A stretch of DNA of 64,000 nucleotides from Hymenobacter duratus. GTDB taxonomy: Bacteria; Bacteroidota; Bacteroidia; Cytophagales; Hymenobacteraceae. Under the pieces are notes generated by a model, which saw only the letters and a program-made list of their open reading frames with translations, did no database searches and was not told the origin of the DNA. Made by a program: the position numbers and the translations under genes. The stretch lies in the NCBI RefSeq assembly GCF_014698995.1, contig NZ_JACWZZ010000001.1, positions 1,846,564 through 1,910,563 on the forward strand, written 5' to 3'. Numbering within the stretch: position 1 is the stretch's first letter; each line of letters begins with the position of its first letter. Of this stretch, positions 16,763 to 25,701 are shown one piece after another.

Positions 16763-19700
16763 TTAGAAATTCACGCGGATGGCCATGTCTACACCGCGGG
16801 TGGCGGGCGTACTGCCGTAGTCGAATCCACCCGAGCCACCGCCGCGCACGCCGGCACCAGCCGCGGCTGTTTCGGGGTCGGCGCCGGAGTAGTTGGTCAG
16901 CAGCAGTAGGTTGCGGCCCGTCACGCTCAGCTCCGCCCCTTTCACGAAGCTCTTGCCCAGCCACGCAGCCGGCAGTCGGTAGGCCAGCGTGGCGTAGCGC
17001 AGGCGCGTCCAGGAGCCGTCTTCCACGAAGGCCCATCCGGTACCGCCCACCTGGTTGATGAAGTAGCCCTGCGTCAGCTCCACGGGGCGCGTGTTCGGCG
17101 AGTACGAGCCGTCGGAGTTGCGCACTACACCTTCAATAACGGCGGTTTTGTTGCGGTCCAGGGTTTTTTCGCTCAGGCCCGAGCGCACCGCCACCCATTC
17201 GTTGCCGTTCACTACGTCGCCGCCCTTGCGGAAGTCCAGCATGAAGGCCAGCGAGAGGCCTTTGTAGGCCAGCGTGTTGGTAATCTGGGTGGTGAACTGC
17301 GGGGCCCGGTCGCCGGCGTACACGTAGGTGCCCGCTACCACCGACGGATAGCCGGTAGTGGGGCTGATAATTATCTGCCCGAAAGCCGGCGAGTTGGGGT
17401 CGGTGACGCGGGCGTAGTCCTGCACGCCGATGGAGGTGATGGGCCGGTTGGGGAAAGCGCTGCCCCGGGCCACGTCAATCACCCAGGAGTCCGACTGGTT
17501 TACCTCGGTCAGGAAGCTAGGCAGATTTTTGGCGCGGTTCTGATTGTGGAAGAAGTTGGCCAGTACGTCCCAGGTAAAGCCGGAGGTCGTTTGCACGGGC
17601 CGGCCATTCAGGGCAATTTCTACGCCCTTATTGGTCACCGTGCCGCCGTTGATGTACTGCAGAATGTAGCCAGAAGCCTGGCTGACGCGGGGGGCAATCA
17701 GCTGGTCGCGGGTTTCGGAGTAATACACGCCGGCATCCAGGCCCAGGCGGCCCTTCAGGAACTGGAAGTCCAGTCCGGCCTCATAGGAGCGGGTGCGCTC
17801 CGGCTTCAGCAGCGAGTTCGAGCCAAAGAAGCCCTGCCGGAAGCCCTGCCCGATGTAGGTGCTCTGCGCCAGCGGCGACTCCACGCGGTAGGGCCCGGTA
17901 TCCTTGCCCACCTCGGCCACAGCCAGCCGCAGCTTGCCGTAGTTCAGGATGGAGTTGTTGTCGAGGCCCAGCGTGCGCGAAAACTCGTAGCCCAGCGTAG
18001 CCGAGCCGTAGAGGAAGCCCTGTCCGTAGTTCTTGCCTTTGCTAGGACGGGGAAGCGTCGACGACATATCGTAGCGCGCACTTACTTCCATGGTCACCTG
18101 CTTGAACAGGTCCAGGTTGACGCGGGCGAAGTTTCCCACCAGTCGGCGTGTCGAGTTGGTGGTCAGCGCACCCCGGTTCACGGTGTTGTTGATGGAGTTG
18201 AAGTTGGGCGAGCGGAACACCAGGCCGATGATGTCGGTGGTTTCGCGCTGGCCCTGTTCCACGGAGTTGCCCAGCAGCAGCGAGCCGCTGATGTTCTCCG
18301 AAAACGAGTGCGACAAAACCGCCGTCAGGTTGGAGTTGAGCAGGCGGTTCTGGGTGGTCGTTTCGGAAATGCCGCCGTCCTGGTTGCCGGGCTGCGAGGT
18401 GCCCACTGCCCGGATGGAGCGTACTTTTTCGGTGTAGTAGTCCGTGCCCAGGTTGTAGTTCAGTGTGAGCCATTTGGTGGGCTCATACGTTACCTGCGCG
18501 TTGCCGATGACGCGGTTGGTGCGGTCCGTAATCGGGTTGCGCTCCACCGTGAAATAGGGGTTGTCGGCGTCGGAGCTGCCGATGCCGCCAATCAGGCGGC
18601 GGCGGGTGCCGTCGGGATTGAGGTAGTTGCGGGCGTCGTCGTTGCGGGGCCAGGTCAGCAAGCTCACCATGTAGCCGCCCGAGCCTCCAAACAGGCCCGG
18701 ACCCTGCAGCGGCCGGCGGCCGCCCGAGTTCAGGTACTGCGCCGAGCCCTGAGCCCGGATTTTCGGCGACACCTGCAGCGTGCCCGAGAGGCGCACCGTG
18801 CTCTTGTCGAACTCCGAGTTGCGGGCCACGCCGGTCTGGTCGAGGTGCGAGGCCGAAAGCAGGAATGAGCCCTTGTCAGTGCCGCCCGTCACGGTCAGGT
18901 AGTTCTGGAAGTTATAGGCCGTCTTGTAGAAGTCGCCCAGGTTGTCGTACACGGTTTCGCCGGGCGCAAACTGCGGCCCCCACGAGCTGCGCGTATTCGC
19001 ATCGAAAACGCCAAGCGCGCCCTGCTTGTATACGCCCTGCAGCTTGGGCAGGCGGTTCACTTGGTCCACTGAAACCTGCGTGCGGTAGTCCACCGTTACC
19101 ACGCCCGACTTGCCTTTCTTGGTGGTGATGATAACGGCGCCGTTGGCGGCCCGCAGCCCGTAGAGCGCTGCGGCGGCCGGGCCTTTCAGCACGGTCATGG
19201 TTTCCACGTCCTCGGGGTTGATGTCGGCGGCGCGGTTCTGCGACGATACCGAGCGGCCCAGCAAGCCGTTGAAGGCCGAGCCCCCGCCCGGCGCCGTCGA
19301 CTCCACGAACGACGTGTTGTCCATGATGATGCCGTCGATGACGAACAGCGGCTGGTTGTCGCCGTCCAGCGAGTTGCCGCCCCGGATAACGATGGAAGCG
19401 CCTTCGCCGGCCCCACCACCCGAGCTGGTCACCTGCACGCCCGCCACCTTGCCCTGCAGGGCATTCACGATGTTGGGCTGGCGCGACTCGATGATGTCCT
19501 TGCTGGTGACTTCCTGCGCGCCATAGTTCACCTGGCGGCGCTCCTGTTTGATGCCGAAGGCCGTGACGATGACATCGTTCAGGGCGGTAGTATTCTCCTT
19601 CAGGCTGATATCAATGCTGGTATCGTCGCCGATGGCGCGCTCCTGCGTGGTGTAGCCGATGAAGCTGAACGTGAGCGTGCTGCCGGGGGCAGCCTGGAGG

Positions 19701-19888
19701 GTATAGCGGCCGTCGGTGCCGGTGCTGGCCCCGGTGGTGGTGCCCTTCACGAGCACCGTCACGCCGGGCAGCGGCGTACGGTTGGCGTCGATTACGGTGC
19801 CCGAGATGGTGCGCAGGTTCTGCTGGGCGTGGCCCGGCAGGGCCGCCACCACGCTGAGCGCCGGCGCTAACAGGTAGAGTCTGTTCAT
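16763..19888 (-). CDS. SusC/RagA-family TonB-linked outer-membrane transporter
   Basis: 1041 residues. Signal peptide to about residue 22, carboxypeptidase-D regulatory-like domain (about 27-105, ISGTVIDANRTPLPGVTV), a VTAFGIKQERR segment before the plug, plug domain with LQGKVAGVQV and VIRGGNSL, DGII, and then a long beta-barrel ending in the aromatic strand AIRVNF. It imports ligands captured by the adjacent SusD, powered by TonB. The ligand cannot be read from sequence. First gene of a minus-strand operon with a structured 5' leader. Confidence 0.95.
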   Translation of the reverse strand: MNRLYLLAPALSVVAALPGHAQQNLRTISGTVIDANRTPLPGVTVLVKGTTTGASTGTDGRYTLQAAPGSTLTFSFIGYTTQERAIGDDTSIDISLKENTTALNDVIVTAFGIKQERRQVNYGAQEVTSKDIIESRQPNIVNALQGKVAGVQVTSSGGGAGEGASIVIRGGNSLDGDNQPLFVIDGIIMDNTSFVESTAPGGGSAFNGLLGRSVSSQNRAADINPEDVETMTVLKGPAAAALYGLRAANGAVIITTKKGKSGVVTVDYRTQVSVDQVNRLPKLQGVYKQGALGVFDANTRSSWGPQFAPGETVYDNLGDFYKTAYNFQNYLTVTGGTDKGSFLLSASHLDQTGVARNSEFDKSTVRLSGTLQVSPKIRAQGSAQYLNSGGRRPLQGPGLFGGSGGYMVSLLTWPRNDDARNYLNPDGTRRRLIGGIGSSDADNPYFTVERNPITDRTNRVIGNAQVTYEPTKWLTLNYNLGTDYYTEKVRSIRAVGTSQPGNQDGGISETTTQNRLLNSNLTAVLSHSFSENISGSLLLGNSVEQGQRETTDIIGLVFRSPNFNSINNTVNRGALTTNSTRRLVGNFARVNLDLFKQVTMEVSARYDMSSTLPRPSKGKNYGQGFLYGSATLGYEFSRTLGLDNNSILNYGKLRLAVAEVGKDTGPYRVESPLAQSTYIGQGFRQGFFGSNSLLKPERTRSYEAGLDFQFLKGRLGLDAGVYYSETRDQLIAPRVSQASGYILQYINGGTVTNKGVEIALNGRPVQTTSGFTWDVLANFFHNQNRAKNLPSFLTEVNQSDSWVIDVARGSAFPNRPITSIGVQDYARVTDPNSPAFGQIIISPTTGYPSVVAGTYVYAGDRAPQFTTQITNTLAYKGLSLAFMLDFRKGGDVVNGNEWVAVRSGLSEKTLDRNKTAVIEGVVRNSDGSYSPNTRPVELTQGYFINQVGGTGWAFVEDGSWTRLRYATLAYRLPAAWLGKSFVKGAELSVTGRNLLLLTNYSGADPETAAAGAGVRGGGSGGFDYGSTPATRGVDMAIRVNF

Positions 19889-19936
19889 AATGAGAGAGTG
19901 GGATTGGGGGTGAGGGAAAAGGCAGGAAATGCGTAC

Positions 19937-19975
19937 GGCCGAAATCCGGCTGCTAGTAGCAGTTGGATTTCGGCC
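19937..19975 (-). promoter_or_regulatory. Nested hairpin in the 5' leader of the SusC operon
   Basis: GGCCGAAATCC (19937-19947) pairs with GGATTTCGGCC (19965-19975); between them lies a second palindrome CTGCTAGTAGCAG (19950-19962). It lies about 50 bases before the susC start and inside the predicted 213-base leader, so it could control translation or anti-termination. Confidence 0.5.
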
Positions 19976-20240
19976 GGAGAAACGTCTGTTTTGATGCGGG
20001 CCCGAAACAACAGGAAGGAAAGACGTTCATAAGGAAAAATAAGGCGGAAAGACATTAAAACCAACACTGTCCTCCGGGTAGTGGCGAATTGCTGATCAAA
20101 AGGGCGGCAAAGATGCGGATAAAGCTAGAAGTCCCACAAAGCGAAATCAACTATATATGGTATTTTATTTAGTGGAAATTATGTTTTGATTGCTCCTGTG
20201 AAAGCACCAATTTCCTCCCGTTCCACCAACTGCCAGAGCC
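19976..20240. other. Divergent intergenic region between susC and the nagB fusion
   Basis: With the preceding leader, the region without a gene runs from 19889 to 20240. The susC promoter is at 20108-20140. The half next to the nagB-type gene is AT-rich (20145-20200) but shows no exact TAnnTTTG in the plus direction. No operator repeat other than the leader hairpin was seen. Confidence 0.6.
20108..20140 (-). promoter_or_regulatory. Candidate promoter of the SusC operon
   Basis: Minus strand reads TTTG (20140-20137), 21 bases, then CATCTTTG (20115-20108), one mismatch from TTTG-N19-TAnnTTTG. Transcription would start near 20101. Confidence 0.5.
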
Positions 20241-22160
20241 ATGTCATCCATCAGCCCACCCGCTGCCCGCATTCCGGTCCGAATCTTCTCCGATTCTGAG
20301 CACGCCTCCGTAGCAATTGCCCGCGAGCTGGCCGACTTTATCCGGCACCGGACCCGCGAAGGACGCCTGGCCGTGCTGGGCCTGGCCACGGGCTCGTCGC
20401 CGACGCGCGTATACGAGGAGCTGGTGCGCCTGCACCGGGAAGAAGGGCTGAGTTTTCAGAACGTCGTGACGTTCAACCTGGACGAGTATTTTCCGATGCA
20501 GCCCGACTCGCTGCAAAGCTATGTGCGCTTTATGCGGGAGTACCTTTTCGACCACATCGACATTCTGCCCGAGAACGTGCACATCCCCGACGGCACCGTG
20601 CCCGCCGACCAGGTAGGCGGTTTCTGCCGCCACTACGAGGAGCAGATTCGGGCCGTAGGCGGCATCGACTGGCAGCTGCTGGGTATCGGGCGCACGGGCC
20701 ACATTGGCTTCAACGAGCCCGGCTCCGGCGCCGCCTCCCGCACCCGCCTCATCACCCTCGACCATATCACGCGCACTGATGCTGCCTCCGATTTTTATGG
20801 TGAGGAAAATGTGCCGCGCCGCGCCATTACGATGGGCGTGGGCACTATTCTGGAGGCCCGCAACATAGTGCTGCTGGCCTGGGGCGAGGGCAAAGCGGCC
20901 GTGGTGAAGCGCATGGTAGAAGGCGAGCCCACCGATACCGTACCGGCCACGTATCTGCAGCACCACCCGGCCGTGCAGGTGATACTGGACGAAGCCGCCG
21001 CCGCCGAGCTGAGCCCCCGCAAAACGCCCTGGCTGGCCGACGAAGCCTGCAACTGGCACGACGCGGCCCTGGTGCGCAAGGCCCTGACGTGGCTGGCGCG
21101 CCGCCTCGAAAAGCCTATTCTGAAGCTCACCGACGAAGACTACAACGAAAATGGGCTGTCCGGGCTGCTGGCCGAATCGGGGCAGGCGTATGCCATCAAC
21201 ATCCGGGTCTTCAACGAACTGCAGCACACCATTACGGGCTGGCCCGGCGGCAAGCCCGATGCCGACGACACGTACCGCCCTGAGCGCGCCGCGCCTTTTC
21301 CCAAACGCGTGCTCATCTTCAGCCCGCACCCCGATGACGACGTTATTTCGATGGGCGGCACGCTGCTCCGGCTCGTAGACCAGGGCCACGAGGTGCACGT
21401 GGCGTACCAGACGTCTGGCAACATTGCCGTATTTGATGACGAGGCCATCCGGTTTGCCGAGTTCGTGGCCGATTATGACGGCGCGTTCCGCTTCGACGAC
21501 CAGCCCGCCGAAACGCTCTACCAGCGCGTGGCCGACTTTCTAAAAAACAAGCAGCCCGGCCAGGTAGATTCCGATGAGGTGCAGCAGATAAAAGGTCTCA
21601 TCCGACGCGGCGAAGCCAAAAGCGCCTGCCGCTATGCCGGTCTCGACCCCGACAAACAGGCGCATTTCCAGGACCTGCCGTTCTACGAAACCGGCCGCGT
21701 CCGCAAAAAACCGCTCGGCGACGAGGACATTCGCCTGACCATGGAGCTGCTCAACCGCATCCAGCCCCAGCAGATTTATGCCGCCGGCGACCTTTCTGAC
21801 CCGCACGGCACACACCGCGTATGTCTGGCCGCCATTATGCAGGCCGTGCAGCGCCTGAAGGCGGCCGGCACGCCCTGGCTCGATGACTGCTGGGTATGGC
21901 TCTACCGCGGGGCCTGGCAGGAGTGGGACATCGACCGGATTGAAATGGCCGTGCCACTCTCGCCTGAAGAACTCACGCGCAAGCGCCGGGCCATCTTCAA
22001 GCACCAGTCGCAGAAAGACCGTCCACTCTTCCCTGGGGCCGACCAGCGTGAGTTCTGGCAGCGTTCTGAGGAGCGCAACCGCACCACCGCCCGCATCTAC
22101 GACCAGCTAGGTTTGCCGGAGTATGAGGGAATTGAGGCGTTTGTACGGTGGAAGTTCTGA
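20241..22160 (+). CDS. nagB: Glucosamine-6-phosphate deaminase-like protein fused to a PIG-L/LmbE deacetylase domain
   Basis: 639 residues. Residues about 10-270 form a NagB domain (LATGSSPTRVYEEL, FNLDEYF with Asp81, GRTGHIGFNEP). E. coli NagB uses Asp72, Asp141, His143 and Glu148; here the equivalents are Asp81, Thr152, His154 and Glu159, so the Asp141 position is Thr. From about 350 there is a PIG-L/LmbE zinc deacetylase domain with the metal motif SPHPDDD (361-367) and a later DPHGTH. NagB converts glucosamine-6-phosphate to fructose-6-phosphate and ammonia; PIG-L enzymes remove N-acetyl groups from GlcNAc derivatives. Long fused NagB proteins of this kind occur in Bacteroidota. It lies between two SusCD systems, pointing to amino-sugar use. 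Confidence 0.88.
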   Translation: MSSISPPAARIPVRIFSDSEHASVAIARELADFIRHRTREGRLAVLGLATGSSPTRVYEELVRLHREEGLSFQNVVTFNLDEYFPMQPDSLQSYVRFMREYLFDHIDILPENVHIPDGTVPADQVGGFCRHYEEQIRAVGGIDWQLLGIGRTGHIGFNEPGSGAASRTRLITLDHITRTDAASDFYGEENVPRRAITMGVGTILEARNIVLLAWGEGKAAVVKRMVEGEPTDTVPATYLQHHPAVQVILDEAAAAELSPRKTPWLADEACNWHDAALVRKALTWLARRLEKPILKLTDEDYNENGLSGLLAESGQAYAINIRVFNELQHTITGWPGGKPDADDTYRPERAAPFPKRVLIFSPHPDDDVISMGGTLLRLVDQGHEVHVAYQTSGNIAVFDDEAIRFAEFVADYDGAFRFDDQPAETLYQRVADFLKNKQPGQVDSDEVQQIKGLIRRGEAKSACRYAGLDPDKQAHFQDLPFYETGRVRKKPLGDEDIRLTMELLNRIQPQQIYAAGDLSDPHGTHRVCLAAIMQAVQRLKAAGTPWLDDCWVWLYRGAWQEWDIDRIEMAVPLSPEELTRKRRAIFKHQSQKDRPLFPGADQREFWQRSEERNRTTARIYDQLGLPEYEGIEAFVRWKF

Positions 22161-22203
22161 CAGAATCTGATAATTAGATTGTAGCAGGAAATAAGCCTTG
22201 TGA

Positions 22204-22258
22204 AAACGGCTGTCTGATTTACCAGGATAATTTATTCTGGTAAGCCAGACAGCCGTTT
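22204..22258 (+). terminator. Terminator after the nagB fusion gene
   Basis: AAACGGCTGTCTG (22204-22216) pairs with CAGACAGCCGTTT (22246-22258), and TTACCAG with CTGGTAA inside. The stem is 44 bases after the stop. Confidence 0.75.
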
Positions 22259-22466
22259 CTATTCAGAACGGGCAGCGCTGGCGGAGCAACAGGCGCTATT
22301 GGACTTTCAGAAGGAAAGACATCCAGGCGCTGTTGGGCTAGCAGTGTGCCAGACGGGAGGTACAGCAGAAGAATATCGGAAGTAATAACTGGTACTATTT
22401 GAATTATAAATATTCTATATTAACGAGGTATTGCCTCTGTTTCCCACACCTTTTTCCATTTCTGCT
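22259..22466 (+). other. Leader region of the second SusC gene
   Basis: No gene is visible. An AT-rich stretch at 22385-22425 (containing TACTATTTG, a near match to a -7 box with one extra spacer base) is the likeliest promoter area for the SusC gene at 22467. No repeat or operator was recognised. Confidence 0.4.
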
Positions 22467-25400
22467 ATGCGGAACACCTACTTCTTTTCGAGGCTGGCTC
22501 TGGTATTGAGTTGGCTTTTGGTCTGCGTGCTGCCTGGGGGCACGGCGTTGGCCCAGCCGACTGATGGCACGCGGCAACTGTACACTCTGCAGGGCCGCGT
22601 CACGGACGAGCGGGGGCAGGGCATACCCGGCACAACCGTGCTGCTGGGAGGTACTACCCTCGGCACGGCTACCAACACCGATGGCAACTACACGCTGCCC
22701 GTGCAAATGGCACCCGGCAGCTACACGCTCACCTTCTCTACTATTGGCTACCGCACCCAGACGCGGCCCCTCACGCTGGGCAGCAGCACGGCCGTCACTA
22801 CGGATGTGGCCCTGACCGAGGCCCGGATGAACCTCGATGATGTGGTGATTATCGGCTCCACCATCAGCGTAAACAAGCGTGAGCTGGGCAACTCCATCAG
22901 CACTGTAACGGCCCGCGACCTGGAGCAGACCGGCACGGGTGGCGCGCTCAATGCGCTGCAGGGTAAGCTGCCCGGCGCCCAGATTGTGCAGAACTCCGGC
23001 GACCCTTCTGGCTCCATGTCGGTGCGGCTGCGGGGTATCCACTCGCTGCGCGGCTCCTCCGACCCGCTGTACGTCATCGACGGGGTGATTGTGAGCAACA
23101 ACAGCACGAACGTGTCGCAGCTGGCAGCCGGGCCGGATATCGGGTCGGCCAACGCCGGCCAGAACCGGCTGGCCGACCTCAACCCCAACGACATTGCCAG
23201 CATCAACGTCATCAACGGGGCCGCCGCCGCCGCGCAATATGGCTCGCGGGCCAGCAACGGCGTGGTGCTCATCACCACGAAGCGTGGCACGGCGGGGGCG
23301 GCGCGGGTATCCGTGTACACCAGCTTCAACGTGAATGAGCTGCGCAAATCGGTGCCGGTGAACACTTACGGCAAGCAGTTCGGCTTTCCGGGCCTGCGCC
23401 TGTACACCATTGGCGCGCCCACTGCTCAGGAGTTGGCCAACAACCCCGGCACGACTACCACCGGCATCACGCGGGCCGGCGCTACGGCGCAGCTGGCCAC
23501 CAACCTCGTGGACGTGACGCGCTACAACTATTTCGATGAGATTTTCCGGACCGGCTACGGCACCGACAACGGCGCGTCTATTGCCGGCGGAGCCGAGCGG
23601 ACGCAGTACTTAGTATCGGTGGGGTACCTGAAGAACCAAGGCATCATCGACGGCACGGACTTCACGCGCTACAACGTGCGGGCCCGGGTAGACCAGCGCC
23701 TGACGAACTGGGCGCGGGCCTCGGTGGGTGTGGCCTACAACAACAGCTTCTCCAATGAGAAAGCCAACGGCAACGTGTTCTACAGCCCCATCAACTCCGT
23801 CAACATCACCAACAACATCTACGACATCACGCGGCGCGACGCCAGCGGCAACCTGCTGGCTGTGGAGCCCACCCGCGTCAACCCGCTGTCTACGGTAGAG
23901 GACATGAAGTTCACGCAGCGCATCAACCGCACCATCAGCGACCTGCAGGTGAATCTGACCCCGTTTAAAGGAGTGTCGCTCGACTACATTCTGGGCGTGG
24001 ATACCTACTCGCAGGCGGGCCAAAACTACATTCGGCCCTACCCATACCAGGCCACGGCCGGCCTGCCGCTGCAGCGCTACCCCAACGGCTTCGCGGCCAA
24101 CGCCAACAACAACGTGCTGCAGCTGAACTCCGACGTGAACCTGGGCTACGAGCGGCAGTTCACCGAGAACATCAAAATGACCCTGCTGGCCGGCTACAGC
24201 TACCAGTATCTGCGCGGCGAGTTGGTGCGTACGCAGGGCCAGGGGCAGGCTCCGTTTATATCTACCGTAAGTGGCTCCTCCAGTACCACGGTGGCTTCCG
24301 GCTACGACCTGGACCAGTTTGATTTGAGCGGGATTTTCGCGCAGGCCACGTTCGGCTTCCGCAACCTGGCCTTCCTGACGGGCGCCATCCGCCGCGACCG
24401 GTCCTCGAAGTTCTCTGACTCCGAAACCAACCAGTACTATCCTAAAGTGAGCGGCTCACTGGTGCTCTCGGACCTGGATTTCTGGAAGAATGCGGGTTAC
24501 GCCAAAGCCTTCAACTCGCTGAAGCTGCGGGCCAGCTACGGCGAGGCCGGCGGGCTGACGGCTATTAATTCGTATGACCGGTTTTATCAGTTTACGCCGG
24601 TGGCCTTCCAGGGGCGCGCTACCTTTTTGCCGGGTGCCCGCCTGGCCAACCCGCGGGTACGGCCTGAACGCGTAGCCGAGCTGGAAGTAGGAGCCGACCT
24701 GGGTTTCCTGAACGACCGGATTGGGCTGGGCGTCACGTTCTACGACCAGAACACCAAAGACCTGGTAGTAGACCGGCAGATTGCCCCGTCGCGCGGCGGC
24801 TCGTCGATTGTGGAAAACGTGGCCCGGCTCACCAACAAAGGCGTGGAGGTACAGCTGAGCGTGGTGCCGGTCCGCACGGCCAGCTTTAGCTGGGATTTCA
24901 CTGCCATTTTCAGCCGCAACCGCAACAAGATTGTGGATCTGGTAGGCTCGTCGGCCGCCCTGATTGACAACGTGACCGGGGCGCCCGTGTACCTGATCAA
25001 CGGGCAGCCGGCGGGCGTGTTCTACGGCTCGGCCTACGCCCGCAACCCCGACGGCTCTTTGCTGCTCACGCCGCAGGGCTTCCCGCAGGATGAGCGCACC
25101 ACCGGGCAGAGCACCGGCGCCGTAAACTTCACGCCCGCCCGCAACGCCGACGGCCAGCCCAGCTACGCCCAAGGCACCAGCATTGCCAACGTGGTTATCG
25201 GCAACCCCAACCCCGACTGGACCGGCTCGTTCACGACCAGCTTCACCTACAAAAGACTTTCGCTACGGGTACTGCTGGATGCCGTGCAGGGCGTGGACGT
25301 GTTCAATGCTGACTACCGCACCCGCCAAGGCGTAGGCCTCGGCGACCTGGCGGAGAAAGAGTTGAAAGGCGAGCTGCCGCGCGGCTACATCTTTGCCGTG

Positions 25401-25667
25401 TACAACACCCAGGAGTTTCGGGTAGATGATGGCTCGTTCGTGAAGCTGCGCGAAACGGCCCTGAGCTACACGCTGCCCACGTTCAGCAAGTTCATCAGCA
25501 ACCTGAACGTGTCATTGATTGGGCGCAACCTGTATTCGTGGGACGACTACAAGGGCTTCGACCCGGAAACCAGCGCGGGCGGCTCTTCCGACCTGCTGCG
25601 CGCCATCGACTTCGGCAACGTGCCGATTCCGCGCACCTACCAGGTTCGGCTGGCGGCCACCTTCTAG
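22467..25667 (+). CDS. SusC/RagA-family TonB-linked outer-membrane transporter
   Basis: 1066 residues from ATG 22467, which starts the signal peptide (MRNTYFFSRLALVLSW.. to ALAQ, residue 30). Regulatory-like domain about 38-120 (LQGRVTDERGQGIPGTTV), plug domain with LNALQGKLPGAQIV and VRLRGIHSLRG, DPLYVIDGVIV, then barrel with final strand YQVRLAATF. It differs substantially from the SusC at 16763-19888, so the two probably import different molecules. Forms an operon with the SusD gene 34 bases downstream. Confidence 0.95.
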   Translation: MRNTYFFSRLALVLSWLLVCVLPGGTALAQPTDGTRQLYTLQGRVTDERGQGIPGTTVLLGGTTLGTATNTDGNYTLPVQMAPGSYTLTFSTIGYRTQTRPLTLGSSTAVTTDVALTEARMNLDDVVIIGSTISVNKRELGNSISTVTARDLEQTGTGGALNALQGKLPGAQIVQNSGDPSGSMSVRLRGIHSLRGSSDPLYVIDGVIVSNNSTNVSQLAAGPDIGSANAGQNRLADLNPNDIASINVINGAAAAAQYGSRASNGVVLITTKRGTAGAARVSVYTSFNVNELRKSVPVNTYGKQFGFPGLRLYTIGAPTAQELANNPGTTTTGITRAGATAQLATNLVDVTRYNYFDEIFRTGYGTDNGASIAGGAERTQYLVSVGYLKNQGIIDGTDFTRYNVRARVDQRLTNWARASVGVAYNNSFSNEKANGNVFYSPINSVNITNNIYDITRRDASGNLLAVEPTRVNPLSTVEDMKFTQRINRTISDLQVNLTPFKGVSLDYILGVDTYSQAGQNYIRPYPYQATAGLPLQRYPNGFAANANNNVLQLNSDVNLGYERQFTENIKMTLLAGYSYQYLRGELVRTQGQGQAPFISTVSGSSSTTVASGYDLDQFDLSGIFAQATFGFRNLAFLTGAIRRDRSSKFSDSETNQYYPKVSGSLVLSDLDFWKNAGYAKAFNSLKLRASYGEAGGLTAINSYDRFYQFTPVAFQGRATFLPGARLANPRVRPERVAELEVGADLGFLNDRIGLGVTFYDQNTKDLVVDRQIAPSRGGSSIVENVARLTNKGVEVQLSVVPVRTASFSWDFTAIFSRNRNKIVDLVGSSAALIDNVTGAPVYLINGQPAGVFYGSAYARNPDGSLLLTPQGFPQDERTTGQSTGAVNFTPARNADGQPSYAQGTSIANVVIGNPNPDWTGSFTTSFTYKRLSLRVLLDAVQGVDVFNADYRTRQGVGLGDLAEKELKGELPRGYIFAVYNTQEFRVDDGSFVKLRETALSYTLPTFSKFISNLNVSLIGRNLYSWDDYKGFDPETSAGGSSDLLRAIDFGNVPIPRTYQVRLAATF

Positions 25668-25701
25668 CCGCCTGGGTTTCCACTTTACTTCGCTTTTCGC
25701 C

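Noticed and set aside
17546..18868. 440-codon open frame on the plus strand opposite the SusC gene
   Set aside because: It is a mirror of the high-GC SusC coding sequence, has no domain or signal peptide, and SusC itself is clearly genuine.
20244..21398. 384-codon open frame opposite the nagB fusion
   Set aside because: Antisense shadow; the NagB motifs on the plus strand are decisive.
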